The notes: generated from the sequence alone by a model not told the origin. Shown: positions 26,055-37,491, numbered from the stretch's first letter. The stretch is DNA of 64,000 bases from Nonomuraea turkmeniaca (GCF_005889735.1 NZ_VCKY01000020.1:1-64000), one strand, 5' to 3'. Translations and numbers: made by a program.

Positions 26055-26939
26055 TCAGGTGACATTTCGGGAAGATGCGGCCCAGGTGTTGCACGAGCCC
26101 GGAGTGCCGCGGTTGAAGCCCCGCGTCATCCACGCGGCCTGTGTCGGACCCTTGCCGTGGTCGTTCTGCGGCCACCCCTTGGCGCCGTTCTTCCTGAACC
26201 AGTCCACCGTGTACGCCCAGTCCCCGTCGGCGACCAGCGGCGTGCCCTGCATCGTGCTCATGAAGACCGACGAGAAGCACTCGGCCTGCAGCTCGGACTT
26301 GCGGGAGAGCATGAGCCGCTGGGCCTTGGTCGCGCCCATCCTGGCCGTCCAGTAGTAGTTCCAGATGCCGGAGATCTGCTGGACGTGGTGGCCGTACTCG
26401 TGCGCGATCAGCCGCGTGATGCCCAGCGGGAACGGATTGCGCAGCTGGTCCCGGCTGATCATCAGGTACATGGTGCGGTCGGTGGAGCAGTAGACGCCGT
26501 CCGCGCCGGTGTTCCACGACCCGCAGGGCGTCTTGACCTTGGTGGTGATGATGCGCAGCCGCGGCTTGGCGAAGGGCAGCCCCGCCTTGCGGAACTGCGC
26601 GCCCCACGCCCGGTTCAGGCAGCCGGTCACGCGCGTGAGAAAGCGGCGGTACGCCGTCATGCTGCCGGCCGGCAGGTTGCCGGGCGAGCAGTTCACGTCC
26701 GCCAGCCGCCCGGTCTTGTAGAGGGGGTTCGCGGTGGCCAGCGCCTTACCCGGCGCCCCCGACCGCTTCGTGTCGGCGGCCTTGACCGGAGGGGAGACCA
26801 CCTGCTGGGCCTCGTTGCCCGCCCCCGTCGAAGGCGTGGCCACCTCGGCGAGCACGAGCACCAGACCGGCCGCCGCCAGGGCGAGTGCGAGTAGCGCGGC
26901 CACAAGTGCCAAGAGTTTGCTTATGGGGACGGAGTTCAT
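26055..26939 (-). CDS. secreted or anchored zinc metallopeptidase
   Basis: 294 residues. The N-terminal hydrophobic segment (LLALVAALLALALAAAGLVL) may be a signal anchor. LIAHEYGHHVQQISG carries the two histidines and the catalytic glutamate; SRKSELQAECFSSVF gives the third zinc ligand. The C-terminal block, DHGKGPTQAAWMTRGF followed by GSCNTW, marks it as the fourth member of the local family. The ANPLYKTG motif just after the anchor matches KNPIYKTG in the interrupted neighbour, so these two are the closest pair and probably arose by tandem duplication. Faces dxs across a 123-base divergent promoter region. Confidence 0.85.
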   Translation of the reverse strand: MNSVPISKLLALVAALLALALAAAGLVLVLAEVATPSTGAGNEAQQVVSPPVKAADTKRSGAPGKALATANPLYKTGRLADVNCSPGNLPAGSMTAYRRFLTRVTGCLNRAWGAQFRKAGLPFAKPRLRIITTKVKTPCGSWNTGADGVYCSTDRTMYLMISRDQLRNPFPLGITRLIAHEYGHHVQQISGIWNYYWTARMGATKAQRLMLSRKSELQAECFSSVFMSTMQGTPLVADGDWAYTVDWFRKNGAKGWPQNDHGKGPTQAAWMTRGFNRGTPGSCNTWAASSRNVT

Positions 26940-27062
26940 AGGTACCGAAAGACTAGGTCAAGATCGGACATATGTGGGTGGGTTTGACTCGATGGAGTCA
27001 GTGAGGCGTCCGCGAACTAGACTCGGGTGGTCGGCGAACGAGAGCAGAGGGGAGTCGAATCC

Positions 27063-28952
27063 GTGAGCGGGTTGCTGGGCTCGATCAAGGGACCGGACGA
27101 CGTCAAACGGCTGGCCGCGGACGAGCTGCCACAGCTCGCGGTGGAGATCCGTGATCTGCTCGTCGACTCGTGCGCGAGATTCGGCGGCCATCTGGGTCCC
27201 AACCTCGGCGTGGTGGAGCTCACCATCGCCGTGCATCGCGTGTTCGACTCGCCTAGCGACCCGATCGTCTGGGACACCGGCCACCAGGCCTATGTGCACA
27301 AGCTGCTCACCGGCCGGGCGGCCGGCTTCGCGGCGCTCAAGCAGGAGGGCGGCCTGTCGGGCTACCCGAGCCAGGCCGAGTCCGAGCACGACTTCGTGGA
27401 AAACTCCCACGCCTCGACCGCGCTGTCCTATGCCGACGGCCTGGGCAAGGCGTTCAAGCTGCGGGGCGACCGCGACCGCACGGTCGTCGCGGTGATCGGC
27501 GACGGCGCCCTGACCGGCGGCATGGCCTGGGAGGCGCTCAACAACATCGCCGCCGTCAAGGACCTGCCGGTCGTGATCGTGGTCAACGACAACGGCCGCT
27601 CCTACTCGCCCACGATCGGCGGGCTCGCCTCCCACCTGTCCACGCTGCGGGTCAACCGCCGCTACGAGGACTTCCTCGACTACGTCAAGGACAAGATCGG
27701 GAACGTTCCGCTGCTCTACGACGCGCTGCACGGCGTGAAGAAGGGCGTGAAGGACGTGCTGGCGCCGCAGGTCATGTTCGAGGACCTCGGGCTGAAATAC
27801 GTCGGCCCCATCGACGGCCACGACGAGCAGGCCATGGAGGCGGCCCTGCGCCAGGCCCGCGACTTCCGCGGCCCGGTCATCGTGCACGCGCTCACCCAGA
27901 AGGGCCGCGGCTACACGCCGGCGGAAAACCACGACGAGGACCAGTTCCACTCGCCGGGCGCCTTCGACCGGGCCACGGGCGCGGAGAAGCCCAAGGGCCG
28001 CATCTGGACCAACGTGTTCAGCGAGGAGCTCGTCAGGCTCGGCAAGGAGCGCGAGGACCTGGTCGCGATCACCGCGGCCATGCTGCACCCGACGGGGCTC
28101 AACGCGTTCGCCGACGCCTACCCCGACCGGATCTACGACGTCGGCATCGCCGAGCAGCACGCGCTGACCAGCGCCGCGGGCCTGGCGCTCGGCGGCATGC
28201 ACCCGGTCGTGGCGGTCTACGCCACGTTCCTCAACCGGGCCTTCGACCAGCTCCTCATGGACGTCGCCCTGCACCGGCTGCCGGTGACCGTCGTGCTCGA
28301 CCGGGCGGGCGTCACGGGCGACGACGGCGCCAGCCACAACGGCATGTGGGACCTGTCGATCCTCCAGGTGGTGCCCGGGCTCAGGATCGCGGTGCCGCGC
28401 GACGGGGACCGGCTCACCGAGCTGCTGCGCGAGGCCGTGGACGTCACCGACGGCCCGACCGTGCTGCGCTTCCCCAAGGGCCCGGTGGCCGAGTCGGTCG
28501 AGCCGGTCGGCAAGCTGGGCGAGATGGACCTGCTGCGCGCTGCTGAGGGCGAGCCTGACGTGCTGCTGGTCGGCGTGGGGCCGATGACCCAGGTCTGCCT
28601 CGACGCGGCCGTCCTGCTCGACGCCCAGGGCATCGCGGCCACCGTTGTCGACCCGCGCTGGGTCAAGCCGCTGGACGAGGCGCTCGGGCTGGCCGCGAGC
28701 GCGCACAAGCTGGTGGCGGTCGTGGAGGACAACGGCCGCGTGGGCGGCGTGGGCGACGCCGTGGCGCGCCTGCTGCGCGACGCCGACGTCGACGTGCCCG
28801 TCCGCACGTACGGCATCCCGCAGGAGTTCCTCGACCACGCCAAGCGGGCCGCGATCCTCGGCAAGATCGGCCTTACCGGCCAGGACCTCGCCCGCCAGAT
28901 CACTGAGGCGGTCGCGAAGCGGACCTCCCACGTGGAGCCGGCCCGCCACTGA
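27063..28952 (+). CDS. dxs: 1-deoxy-D-xylulose-5-phosphate synthase
   Basis: 629-residue thiamine-diphosphate enzyme that condenses pyruvate and glyceraldehyde 3-phosphate, the first step of the MEP isoprenoid pathway. Diphosphate-binding [16 protein letters not shown], the substrate-binding HTxY-type segments [11 protein letters not shown] and [20 protein letters not shown], and the transketolase-type C-terminal domain are all present. GTG 27063 is chosen because AGAGGGGAG precedes it and the protein then starts [17 protein letters not shown] like other Dxs proteins; a GTG 36 bases upstream has no ribosome-binding site. Its last 53 bases overlap the convergent DedA gene. Confidence 0.97.
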   Translation: MSGLLGSIKGPDDVKRLAADELPQLAVEIRDLLVDSCARFGGHLGPNLGVVELTIAVHRVFDSPSDPIVWDTGHQAYVHKLLTGRAAGFAALKQEGGLSGYPSQAESEHDFVENSHASTALSYADGLGKAFKLRGDRDRTVVAVIGDGALTGGMAWEALNNIAAVKDLPVVIVVNDNGRSYSPTIGGLASHLSTLRVNRRYEDFLDYVKDKIGNVPLLYDALHGVKKGVKDVLAPQVMFEDLGLKYVGPIDGHDEQAMEAALRQARDFRGPVIVHALTQKGRGYTPAENHDEDQFHSPGAFDRATGAEKPKGRIWTNVFSEELVRLGKEREDLVAITAAMLHPTGLNAFADAYPDRIYDVGIAEQHALTSAAGLALGGMHPVVAVYATFLNRAFDQLLMDVALHRLPVTVVLDRAGVTGDDGASHNGMWDLSILQVVPGLRIAVPRDGDRLTELLREAVDVTDGPTVLRFPKGPVAESVEPVGKLGEMDLLRAAEGEPDVLLVGVGPMTQVCLDAAVLLDAQGIAATVVDPRWVKPLDEALGLAASAHKLVAVVEDNGRVGGVGDAVARLLRDADVDVPVRTYGIPQEFLDHAKRAAILGKIGLTGQDLARQITEAVAKRTSHVEPARH

Positions 28953-29535
28953 CCGCCCTGCGGACCGCGGCGGAGATCCCCAGCACGACGATCACCGCCG
29001 CGGCCGCGATCGGCAGCAACCATTGCGCGTGCTGGCGCGCCACGCCGCCCGCCACCGCGCCGAGCGTGACGTACGCGCTCACCCACGCCGTGCTCCCGGC
29101 CATCGCCCACGGCATGAACCTGCGGTACGACATGCCGACCGTGCCGGCGACGGCCGGCGTCAGCGCGTGCAGCACCGGCAGGAAGTACGCCAGCGCCAGC
29201 GCCCACCCCCTGCGCTCGAACAACCGCTCCGCCCGCTTCCAGCGTTCTTCGCCGACGCGCCGCCCCAGCCGCCCGTGCCGCAGCCGGGTCCCGTACCGGC
29301 GGCCCAGGAAATGGCCGCCCGAGGCGCCCGCGAAGCACGCCAGCATGCCGGCGCCGATCAGCGCCAGCGCCTCCGGCAGGCTGTCCACGGTGGCGCCCGC
29401 GACGAGCAGCAAGGTGTCGCCCGGCGTGATCAGGCCGACTCCGACCGAGGCGTCCAGCGTCAGGAAGACCAGCAGGAGCAGCAGCACCACGCCGAGGTCC
29501 TGCCTGGCCAGAGTGTCGAGCAGACCATGAGACAT
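28900..29535 (-). CDS. DedA-family membrane protein
   Basis: 211 residues with a VTT (SNARE-associated) domain: [52 protein letters not shown] and [15 protein letters not shown]. Four to five membrane segments. DedA proteins act in lipid-carrier recycling and membrane homeostasis; the specific role here is unknown. The C-terminus is a basic Pro/Arg tail whose codons overlap the end of dxs on the other strand. Confidence 0.88.
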   Translation of the reverse strand: MSHGLLDTLARQDLGVVLLLLLVFLTLDASVGVGLITPGDTLLLVAGATVDSLPEALALIGAGMLACFAGASGGHFLGRRYGTRLRHGRLGRRVGEERWKRAERLFERRGWALALAYFLPVLHALTPAVAGTVGMSYRRFMPWAMAGSTAWVSAYVTLGAVAGGVARQHAQWLLPIAAAAVIVVLGISAAVRRAVSGGPAPRGRSASRPPQ

Positions 29536-29630
29536 AGTCCTGGCCTGCTACCCCGATCCGGGCAGACCATCGGCAACGTCGTCGAACCATCAAGGAATGA
29601 TCGCCCAACGTATGGGAAGTATCACTGGCC

Positions 29631-31100
29631 GTGGAGATCTTTCGCACGAAGACCGTCGAACAGTCGATCCGCGACACGGAGGACCCCGAGCACCAGTTGC
29701 GTAAACGCCTGACCGCCACGGACCTCACGGTCTTCGGCATCGGCGTGATCGTGGGCACCGGCATCTTCGTGCTCACGGGACAGGTCGCCAAGGAGACGGC
29801 CGGTCCGGCGGTGGCGCTCTCGTTCGTCGTCGCGGGGATCGTCTGCGGGCTGGCGGCGCTGTGCTACGCCGAGTTCGCCTCCACGATCCCGGTGGCCGGG
29901 TCGGCGTACACCTTCGCCTTCGCCACCCTCGGCGAGTTCCCCGCCTGGGTGATCGGCTGGGACCTGATCCTGGAGCTGGCGCTGGCCGCGGCGGTGGTGT
30001 CGGTCGGCTGGGCGGGCTACTTCGCCTCGATGCTGAGCTCCTTCGGCATCAACCTGCCGGCCTCCATCGCCGGCGAGGACCCCGTGGTCAACGTCCCGGC
30101 CGTCCTCATCGTCGCCATCCTCACGGCCATCCTGGTCGCCGGCATCAAGTTGTCGTCCCGGGTCAACCTCATCCTGGTCATCACCAAGATCGCGGTGGTG
30201 CTGCTGGTCATCGTGGCCGGGTTGTTCTTCATCCAGGCCGCCAACTACACGCCGTTCATTCCCGAGCCGAAGGCGACGGAAGAGGTGGGCGGGCTGAACG
30301 CGCCGCTGATCCAGGTGCTGTTCGGGGTCACGCCCGTCGCGTTCGGCGTGATCGGCGTCTTCTCCGCCGCGGCGATCGTCTTCTTCGCCTTCATCGGCTT
30401 CGACATCGTGGCCACCGCCGCCGAGGAGACCATCCACCCGCAGCGGGACGTGCCCCGCGGCATCCTCGGCTCGCTGGCCATCTGCACGTTCCTGTACGTG
30501 GCCGTCTCCCTGGTCGTCGTCGGCATGCAGCGCTACGACCAGCTGAGCACGTCGGCTCCGCTGTCGGACGCGTTCCGATCCGTCGGCCACGCGTGGCTGG
30601 GTGCGATCATCAGCGTCGGCGCGATCGCCGGCCTGACCACCGTGGTGCTGGTGCTGCTGCTCGGCCAGACCCGGGTGTTGTTCGCGATGTCCCGCGACGG
30701 GCTGATGCCGCGGTCGCTGGCGAAGGTTCATCCGCGGTTCGGCACGCCGGCCAGGCTCACCGTCGTGATCGGCGTGGTGACGATGGCGCTGGCCGGATTC
30801 GTGTCGTTCGGCGAGCTGGCCGAGCTGGTGAACATCGGCACGCTGTTCGCGTTCGTGGTGGTCTCGATCGGCGTGATAGTGCTCAGGCGAACCCGGCCGG
30901 ACCTGCCGCGGGCGTTCCGCGCGCCGTTCGTGCCGGTGCTGCCGATCCTGTCCGTGCTGGCCTGCCTCTACCTGATGCTGAACCTGCCGGTGGAGACCTG
31001 GCTGCGGTTCCTGATCTGGATGGCCATCGGCGTGCTCATCTACTTCGGCTACGGCTACCGGCACAGCAGGACCGCCCAGCCCGTGAAGGGCGGGCTATAG
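29631..31100 (+). CDS. APC-family amino acid permease, cationic amino acid transporter type
   Basis: 489 residues, about 12-14 membrane helices. FGIGVIVGTGIFVLTGQ in helix 1 is the APC/YfnA-CAT glycine motif; FAFIGFDIVATAAEET in helix 6 and QTRVLFAMSRDGLMP in the conserved cytoplasmic loop confirm the family. The short cytoplasmic head (MEIFRTKTVEQSIRDTEDPE) is typical for CAT-like members. GTG start with only a weak ribosome-binding site. In Streptomyces a permease also follows dxs, so its position is conserved. Confidence 0.9.
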   Translation: MEIFRTKTVEQSIRDTEDPEHQLRKRLTATDLTVFGIGVIVGTGIFVLTGQVAKETAGPAVALSFVVAGIVCGLAALCYAEFASTIPVAGSAYTFAFATLGEFPAWVIGWDLILELALAAAVVSVGWAGYFASMLSSFGINLPASIAGEDPVVNVPAVLIVAILTAILVAGIKLSSRVNLILVITKIAVVLLVIVAGLFFIQAANYTPFIPEPKATEEVGGLNAPLIQVLFGVTPVAFGVIGVFSAAAIVFFAFIGFDIVATAAEETIHPQRDVPRGILGSLAICTFLYVAVSLVVVGMQRYDQLSTSAPLSDAFRSVGHAWLGAIISVGAIAGLTTVVLVLLLGQTRVLFAMSRDGLMPRSLAKVHPRFGTPARLTVVIGVVTMALAGFVSFGELAELVNIGTLFAFVVVSIGVIVLRRTRPDLPRAFRAPFVPVLPILSVLACLYLMLNLPVETWLRFLIWMAIGVLIYFGYGYRHSRTAQPVKGGL

Positions 31101-31114
31101 CCCACCCCCACCGG

Positions 31115-31495
31115 TCAGGAGAGCAGCTTGCCGGCCGCGGCCTGCATCGCGCAGAAATTCCGGTAGCCCTTGCTCCACTGCACCTTCTTGCCGCGCCAGG
31201 TGCCGGTGATCATCACCGCGTACGGCTTGACCTCCAAACCGCAGCCTGAGTCCGCCGGAACGTGAATCCTGGTGAGGTCACCCCCGACCTTGCGGACCAC
31301 GTCGCAGGCCGCGCGCGGGTGCGGGTGGGTGCCGCTGTCGGGGCTGCAATGGAGCGTGGCGCCCCTCGTCGGCCCGTTCTTCACGGCGATCACGATCTTG
31401 AACTTGCCCTTGGGTGGGCGGGCCGCCTGCGCGGCGGAGGACGAGCACGCCAGGAAGGCAGCGCAGAGCGCGATCGTACCGATGGTTCGCATCAT
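31115..31495 (-). CDS. SSI-type secreted protease inhibitor
   Basis: 126 residues; signal peptide 1-25 ending SSAAQAA. The mature part matches the Streptomyces subtilisin inhibitor fold: C50 and C64 bracket SPDSGTHPHPRAA, C85 and C115 are spaced 30 apart like the second SSI disulfide, and TGTWRGKKVQWSKGYRNFC is the conserved end. By register the reactive-site P1 residue (two after C85) is Leu87, followed by Glu88, instead of Met-Val or Lys-Val. The start is ATG 31495 preceded by GGAGAG; a longer frame upstream lacks a signal peptide. It may restrain secreted proteases. Confidence 0.85.
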   Translation of the reverse strand: MMRTIGTIALCAAFLACSSSAAQAARPPKGKFKIVIAVKNGPTRGATLHCSPDSGTHPHPRAACDVVRKVGGDLTRIHVPADSGCGLEVKPYAVMITGTWRGKKVQWSKGYRNFCAMQAAAGKLLS

Positions 31496-31552
31496 GATTA
31501 CTCTCCGTTCGTCGTGCGGCACCAAACGCTACGACGGTGGAGGTCATGAAAA

Positions 31553-31577
31553 GCGGGGGCCCTGGTCGGGCCCCCGC
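31553..31577 (-). terminator. rho-independent terminator of fadJ-fadA
   Basis: GCGGGGGCCC (31553-31562) pairs with GGGCCCCCGC (31568-31577) around TGGTC. Read on the minus strand the stem is followed by TTTT, and it starts 6 bases past the fadJ stop codon. Confidence 0.85.
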
Positions 31578-31583
31578 AAAGAA

Positions 31584-33671
<2,088 letters not shown>

Positions 33672-33735
33672 AGGCCCTCCTTCGTCGGTCCCGCGAGCAT
33701 GCTGCTGTGTCTGATTGTTCTCTCGCTTCGCTCGC

Positions 33736-34920
33736 TCACGTCAGGTTCTCCCAGATCACAGTGCCGCCCATGCCCATGCCGACGCACATCGTGGTGATGC
33801 CGTAGCGCACCTCGGGACGCTCGCCGAACTGGCGCGCGAGCTGCGTCATCAGCCGCACGCCCGAGGAGGCGAGCGGGTGGCCGTAAGCGATCGCGCCGCC
33901 GTAGGGGTTCACGCGGGGGTCGTCGTCGGTGATGCCGAAGTGGTCGAGGAACGCCAGGACCTGTACGGCGAACGCCTCGTTGATCTCGAACAGCCCGATA
34001 TCCGAAATATCGAGATTCGCCAGCCGGAGTGCCCGCTCCGTGGACGGGATCGGGCCCGCGCCCATGACCTCGGGATCGACACCCGCGAACGCGTACGACA
34101 CCAGCCGCATCTTCGCCGTCAGCCCGAGCTCCTCGGCGACCTCCCGGGCGGCCACGATGCACCCGGTGGCGCCGTCGTTGATGCCCGAGGAGTTGCCGGC
34201 CGTGACGTTGCCGTGCGGACGGAACGGCGTCTTGAGCCCGCTCAGCCCCTCCATCGTGGTGCCGGGACGAGGCGCCTCGTCCTCGACGGCCAGCCCCCAG
34301 CCCTTCTCCGCCGTCCTGATCGCGGTCGGCACCAGATCGGGCTGGATCTTGCCGTCGGCGTACGCCTTGGCCGCCTTCTCCTGCGAGAGCACCGCGTACG
34401 CGTCCGCGCGCTCCTTGGAGATCGTCGGGTAGCGGTCGTGCAGGTTCTCGGCCGTCATGCCCATGACCAGCGCGCTCGGGTCGACCAGCTTCTCCGACAG
34501 GAAGCGCGGGTTGGGGTCGACGCCCTCGCCCATCGGGTGGCGGCCCATGTGCTCGACGCCGCCCGCGATCGCCACGTCGTACGCACCGAACGCGATGCCG
34601 CCCGCGACCGTGGTGACCGCGGTCATCGCGCCGGCGCACATGCGGTCGATCGCGTAGCCGGGCACGCTCTTGGGCAGCCCGGCGAGCACCGCGGCCGCGC
34701 GGCCGATGGTCAGGCCCTGGTCGCCGATCTGCGTGGTCGCGGCGATGGCGACCTCGTCCACGCGCTCGGGGGGCAGGTCGGGATTTCGCCTGATGAGCTC
34801 GCGGATGACACGGACGACCAGGTCGTCGGCGCGGGTCTCCGCGTACAGTCCCTTCGGCCCTGACCTGCCGAAAGGCGTGCGCACGCCGTCGACGAACACG
34901 ACGTCACGAGAGGAAGGCAC
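33736..34920 (-). CDS. fadA: acetyl-CoA C-acyltransferase (3-ketoacyl-CoA thiolase)
   Basis: 394 residues. The nucleophilic cysteine lies in IDRMCAGAMTAVTTVAGG, the histidine in AYGHPLASSGVRL, and the second cysteine in GITTMCVGMGMGG near the C-terminus, the complete thiolase set. It releases acetyl-CoA in the last beta-oxidation step. GTG 34920 (MPSSRDVVFVDGVRTPFG) is chosen over a GTG 33 bases upstream because GAGGAG sits 8 bases before it. A palindrome at 34960-34975 marks the probable operator of the fadA-fadJ operon. Confidence 0.93.
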   Translation of the reverse strand: MPSSRDVVFVDGVRTPFGRSGPKGLYAETRADDLVVRVIRELIRRNPDLPPERVDEVAIAATTQIGDQGLTIGRAAAVLAGLPKSVPGYAIDRMCAGAMTAVTTVAGGIAFGAYDVAIAGGVEHMGRHPMGEGVDPNPRFLSEKLVDPSALVMGMTAENLHDRYPTISKERADAYAVLSQEKAAKAYADGKIQPDLVPTAIRTAEKGWGLAVEDEAPRPGTTMEGLSGLKTPFRPHGNVTAGNSSGINDGATGCIVAAREVAEELGLTAKMRLVSYAFAGVDPEVMGAGPIPSTERALRLANLDISDIGLFEINEAFAVQVLAFLDHFGITDDDPRVNPYGGAIAYGHPLASSGVRLMTQLARQFGERPEVRYGITTMCVGMGMGGTVIWENLT

Positions 34921-34959
34921 AGATTCGCTCCTCGCTGCTGGAAGGGGTTCCACGCTTAT

Positions 34960-34975
34960 GCTACTCGTGAGTAAC
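34960..34975. promoter_or_regulatory. candidate fatty-acid regulator operator before fadA
   Basis: GCTACTCGTGAGTAAC is a near-perfect 16-bp palindrome (half-site GYTACTC) 40 bases before the fadA start, a position fitting a TetR-type acyl-CoA-responsive repressor. Confidence 0.5.
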
Positions 34976-35132
34976 TAGTCCGCGCCCCATGCCCTCCCCG
35001 GGGTCGGGTGATGGAGGAGTGGCGGAAAGGTCATAGTCTGCCGGGCCGCGGCGAGGCGAACTGAGCGTGGGGGCGGTGGAGTGGTGGTGATATGCCGTCG
35101 GGGACCCCTGTTGGTGACTATGCTTCGCGATC

Positions 35133-36653
35133 ATGACGCAGGGGGTGGACCGCGTGAGAGCGCGACCTGGGGATGCGGTTCGGGGCCCGCGCGTCGCCCC
35201 CGTGCCGCGCCGCTCCGGGACGCTCGAACCCCGGCCGCGCAGGAACCCGCTGACGCCCCTGGGCTGGGTGAGCGTGGCGCTGACGTTCGTGCTGGTGGCC
35301 ACCACGCTGGCCGCGTACGCGTACTACCGCAGCATCGAGGGCAGCCTCCGCCGCTTACCCTTCGAGGTCGGCCCGAGCCGGCCGCCGGAGACCGGGGCGC
35401 TCAACGTGTTACTCGTCGGCTCCGACTCCCGTGAGGGCGACAACAAGCAGTACGGACCCAAGTCGCAGGGACTGGGGGAGCGCACGGACACGATCATGTT
35501 GCTGCACATCTCCCCGAACAGGGATAAAGCCACCATGATCAGCTTCCCTCGCGACTCCATGGTGGCGATCCCCGAGTGCGAGGGCAGGAACGGCGCCACG
35601 CTCCCCGGCGGGATCCGGCAGATCAACTCCGCCTTCAACGACGGTGGCATCAACTGCACGATCAGGACGCTCGAATCGCTCACCAACATCAAGATCAACC
35701 ACTTCGTGAAGGTCGACTTCACCGGCTTCAAGGGCATCGTCGACGCCATCGGCGGCATCGAGATCTGCCTGCCCAAACCCGTCAACGACCCCAAGGCGAA
35801 GCTGGTGCTCCCCGCCGGCAAGCATGTGGTCAACGGCGAGCAGGCGCTCGGGTACGTACGCACCCGCTACGCGCTCGGCGACGGCAGCGACCTGAGCAGG
35901 ATCCAGCGCCAGCAGGTGTTCCTCACCCAGGTGCTGGCGAAGGTCACCGACGGCGGCCTGCTCACCGACCCCGTCAGCCTCAACGGCTTCCTGCGCTCGG
36001 CCGCCGCGGCGGTCACCGTGGACAGCGAGCTGACGCTCGACCGCATGCTGGAGATCGCCAACAGCGTCAAGGGCCTGACGGCCAAGGAGCTCAAGGGCAT
36101 CACGGTGCCTGTGGAGCCGTACCCGCCGGACAAGAACCGGGTGCAGTTCAGCCAGCCGGCCGCGAAGAACTTCTTCGAGTCGGTACGCAACGACGTCGAG
36201 GTCACCGCCACCCCGGCCCCCGGCAAGTCCGCCGCGCCGAAGATCGAGCACGAGCAGGTGCGCGTCCAGGTGCTCAACGGCACCGGCGAGCAGGGCAAGG
36301 CCGTCCAGGTGGCCGACGAGCTGGCCGCCCAGGGATTCGCCGTCATCGAGGTCGGCAACGCGCCCACGACCGGGACCACCGCGATCCGCTACGCGAAGAA
36401 GGACGCCCAGGACGGACCGGCCTACGCCGACGCGGTGGCCACCCGGCTGTCCAAGGACAAGCGGACCCCGGTGGCGGGCAAGGTCAAGCCGGTCAATGCC
36501 CAGCCGTACGCGTCCAAGGTCGCCAAGCTGCCCGATGGCCCGATCATCCAGCTCGTGATCGGCACCGACTGGCCGGGCGTCCGGGTGCAGTCGGCGATCC
36601 CGGACTCGCTCAAGGACAAGGTGGTCGACGCCAACACCAACCCCTGCCTGTGA
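35133..36653 (+). CDS. LytR-CpsA-Psr (LCP) family cell-wall glycopolymer ligase
   Basis: 506 residues. One membrane helix near residues 45-68 (WVSVALTFVLVATTLAAYAY) puts the rest outside. The LCP domain (about 85-270) contains LLVGSDSREGDN, RTDTIMLLHISP, KATMISFPRDSMVAIP and ALGYVRTRYALGDGSDLSR, with the arginines that bind polyprenyl pyrophosphate. A C-terminal LytR_C domain begins VRVQVLNGTGEQGKAVQVAD. Such enzymes transfer teichoic-acid-like or arabinogalactan-like polymers to peptidoglycan. The start could alternatively be the GTG 18 bases downstream after CAGGGGGTGGACC. Confidence 0.9.
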   Translation: MTQGVDRVRARPGDAVRGPRVAPVPRRSGTLEPRPRRNPLTPLGWVSVALTFVLVATTLAAYAYYRSIEGSLRRLPFEVGPSRPPETGALNVLLVGSDSREGDNKQYGPKSQGLGERTDTIMLLHISPNRDKATMISFPRDSMVAIPECEGRNGATLPGGIRQINSAFNDGGINCTIRTLESLTNIKINHFVKVDFTGFKGIVDAIGGIEICLPKPVNDPKAKLVLPAGKHVVNGEQALGYVRTRYALGDGSDLSRIQRQQVFLTQVLAKVTDGGLLTDPVSLNGFLRSAAAAVTVDSELTLDRMLEIANSVKGLTAKELKGITVPVEPYPPDKNRVQFSQPAAKNFFESVRNDVEVTATPAPGKSAAPKIEHEQVRVQVLNGTGEQGKAVQVADELAAQGFAVIEVGNAPTTGTTAIRYAKKDAQDGPAYADAVATRLSKDKRTPVAGKVKPVNAQPYASKVAKLPDGPIIQLVIGTDWPGVRVQSAIPDSLKDKVVDANTNPCL

Positions 36654-36656
36654 CTC

Positions 36657-37388
36657 TCAGGCCGTGACACCCGCGTCGACGGGGATCGAGGCGCCCGTGA
36701 TGTGCCGGCCGCCCTCCCCGGCCAGATGGGCGACGGTGGCGGCGATGTCGTCGGGGGAGCAGTACGTGCCGAGCGCCGTGTAGCGCCGCTCCTCGTCCGC
36801 CTCCGGGGAGTCGGCCGGGTTCATGTCGGTGTCCGTGGAGCCGGGGCTGACCAGGTTCGCGGTGATGCCGCGCGGTCCGAGGTCCCTGGCCAGGCCCTTG
36901 ACGAGGCCGGTCAGCGCCGACTTGCTCATCGCGTACGCCGTCCAGCCCGGGTACGGCACCCGCTCGGCCAGGCTGCTGCCGATGAGCACGATCCTGCCGC
37001 CCCGCCCCATGTGCCGGGCGGCCGCCTGCGCCAGCACGAACGCCGCCCTGGCGTGCACGGCCAGCAGCCGGTCGACGTCGTCGAGCGTCACTTCCTCCAG
37101 CGCCCCGTACGGCGCGATCCCCGCGTTGCTCACCAGCACGTCGAGCCGTCCCAGCTCGCGTACCGTCCGCTCCACCGCCTCGACCAGCGCACCGGCGTCG
37201 GCGGCCTCCGCCCGCACGCCGAGAGCTCGCCCGCCGGCCGCCTCGACCTCCTTGGCCACGGCGGCGGCCCGGTCGCCGGCGCTCCGGTACGTGATCGCCA
37301 CGTCGAACCCGTCGCCTGCCAGCCGCCGCGCGACGGCTGCGCCGATTCCCCTGCTCCCGCCCGTGACCAGGGCGACCCTGCGTGCCAT
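36657..37388 (-). CDS. short-chain dehydrogenase/reductase
   Basis: 243 residues. Cofactor motif TGGSRGIGAAVARRL at the N-terminus, NAG at VSNAGIAPYGAL, catalytic Ser-Tyr-Lys in IGSSLAERVPYPGWTAYAMSKSA. An arginine after the first strand-turn (TYRSAGDR) suggests NADP(H). The substrate is unknown; FabG-like 3-oxoacyl reduction and xenobiotic carbonyl reduction are both possible. Divergent from a TetR-type regulator, with twin operators between them, so expression is probably induced by the TetR ligand. ATG 37388 follows GGGAGGAC. Four bases separate its end from the LCP gene. Confidence 0.88.
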   Translation of the reverse strand: MARRVALVTGGSRGIGAAVARRLAGDGFDVAITYRSAGDRAAAVAKEVEAAGGRALGVRAEAADAGALVEAVERTVRELGRLDVLVSNAGIAPYGALEEVTLDDVDRLLAVHARAAFVLAQAAARHMGRGGRIVLIGSSLAERVPYPGWTAYAMSKSALTGLVKGLARDLGPRGITANLVSPGSTDTDMNPADSPEADEERRYTALGTYCSPDDIAATVAHLAGEGGRHITGASIPVDAGVTA

Positions 37389-37405
37389 GCGTCCTCCCGA
37401 TGAAG

Positions 37406-37446
37406 CGGAATGTGTTCCGGTTAAACATTAAGCGGAATGCCTTCCG
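37406..37446. promoter_or_regulatory. twin TetR operators
   Basis: CGGAATGTGTTCCG (37406-37419) and CGGAATGCCTTCCG (37433-37446) are two near-identical palindromes spaced exactly 27 bp centre to centre, between the SDR gene and the TetR gene. Confidence 0.75.
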
Positions 37447-37491
37447 GATGCAACCGATGCCAAGATGGAGATCGTGGGAGGGTGCGAAGGT

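Noticed and set aside
25999-26607. Upstream extension of the amber-interrupted peptidase frame
   Set aside because: It runs through the neighbouring peptidase gene in another frame and would bury the signal peptide at 25998.
26958-28949. 663-codon open frame opposite dxs
   Set aside because: Mirror of dxs with low-complexity translation; no ribosome-binding site or family match.
29622-31064. 480-codon His/Arg/Asp-rich open frame opposite the amino acid permease
   Set aside because: Antisense of hydrophobic codons produces exactly this charged composition; not a protein.
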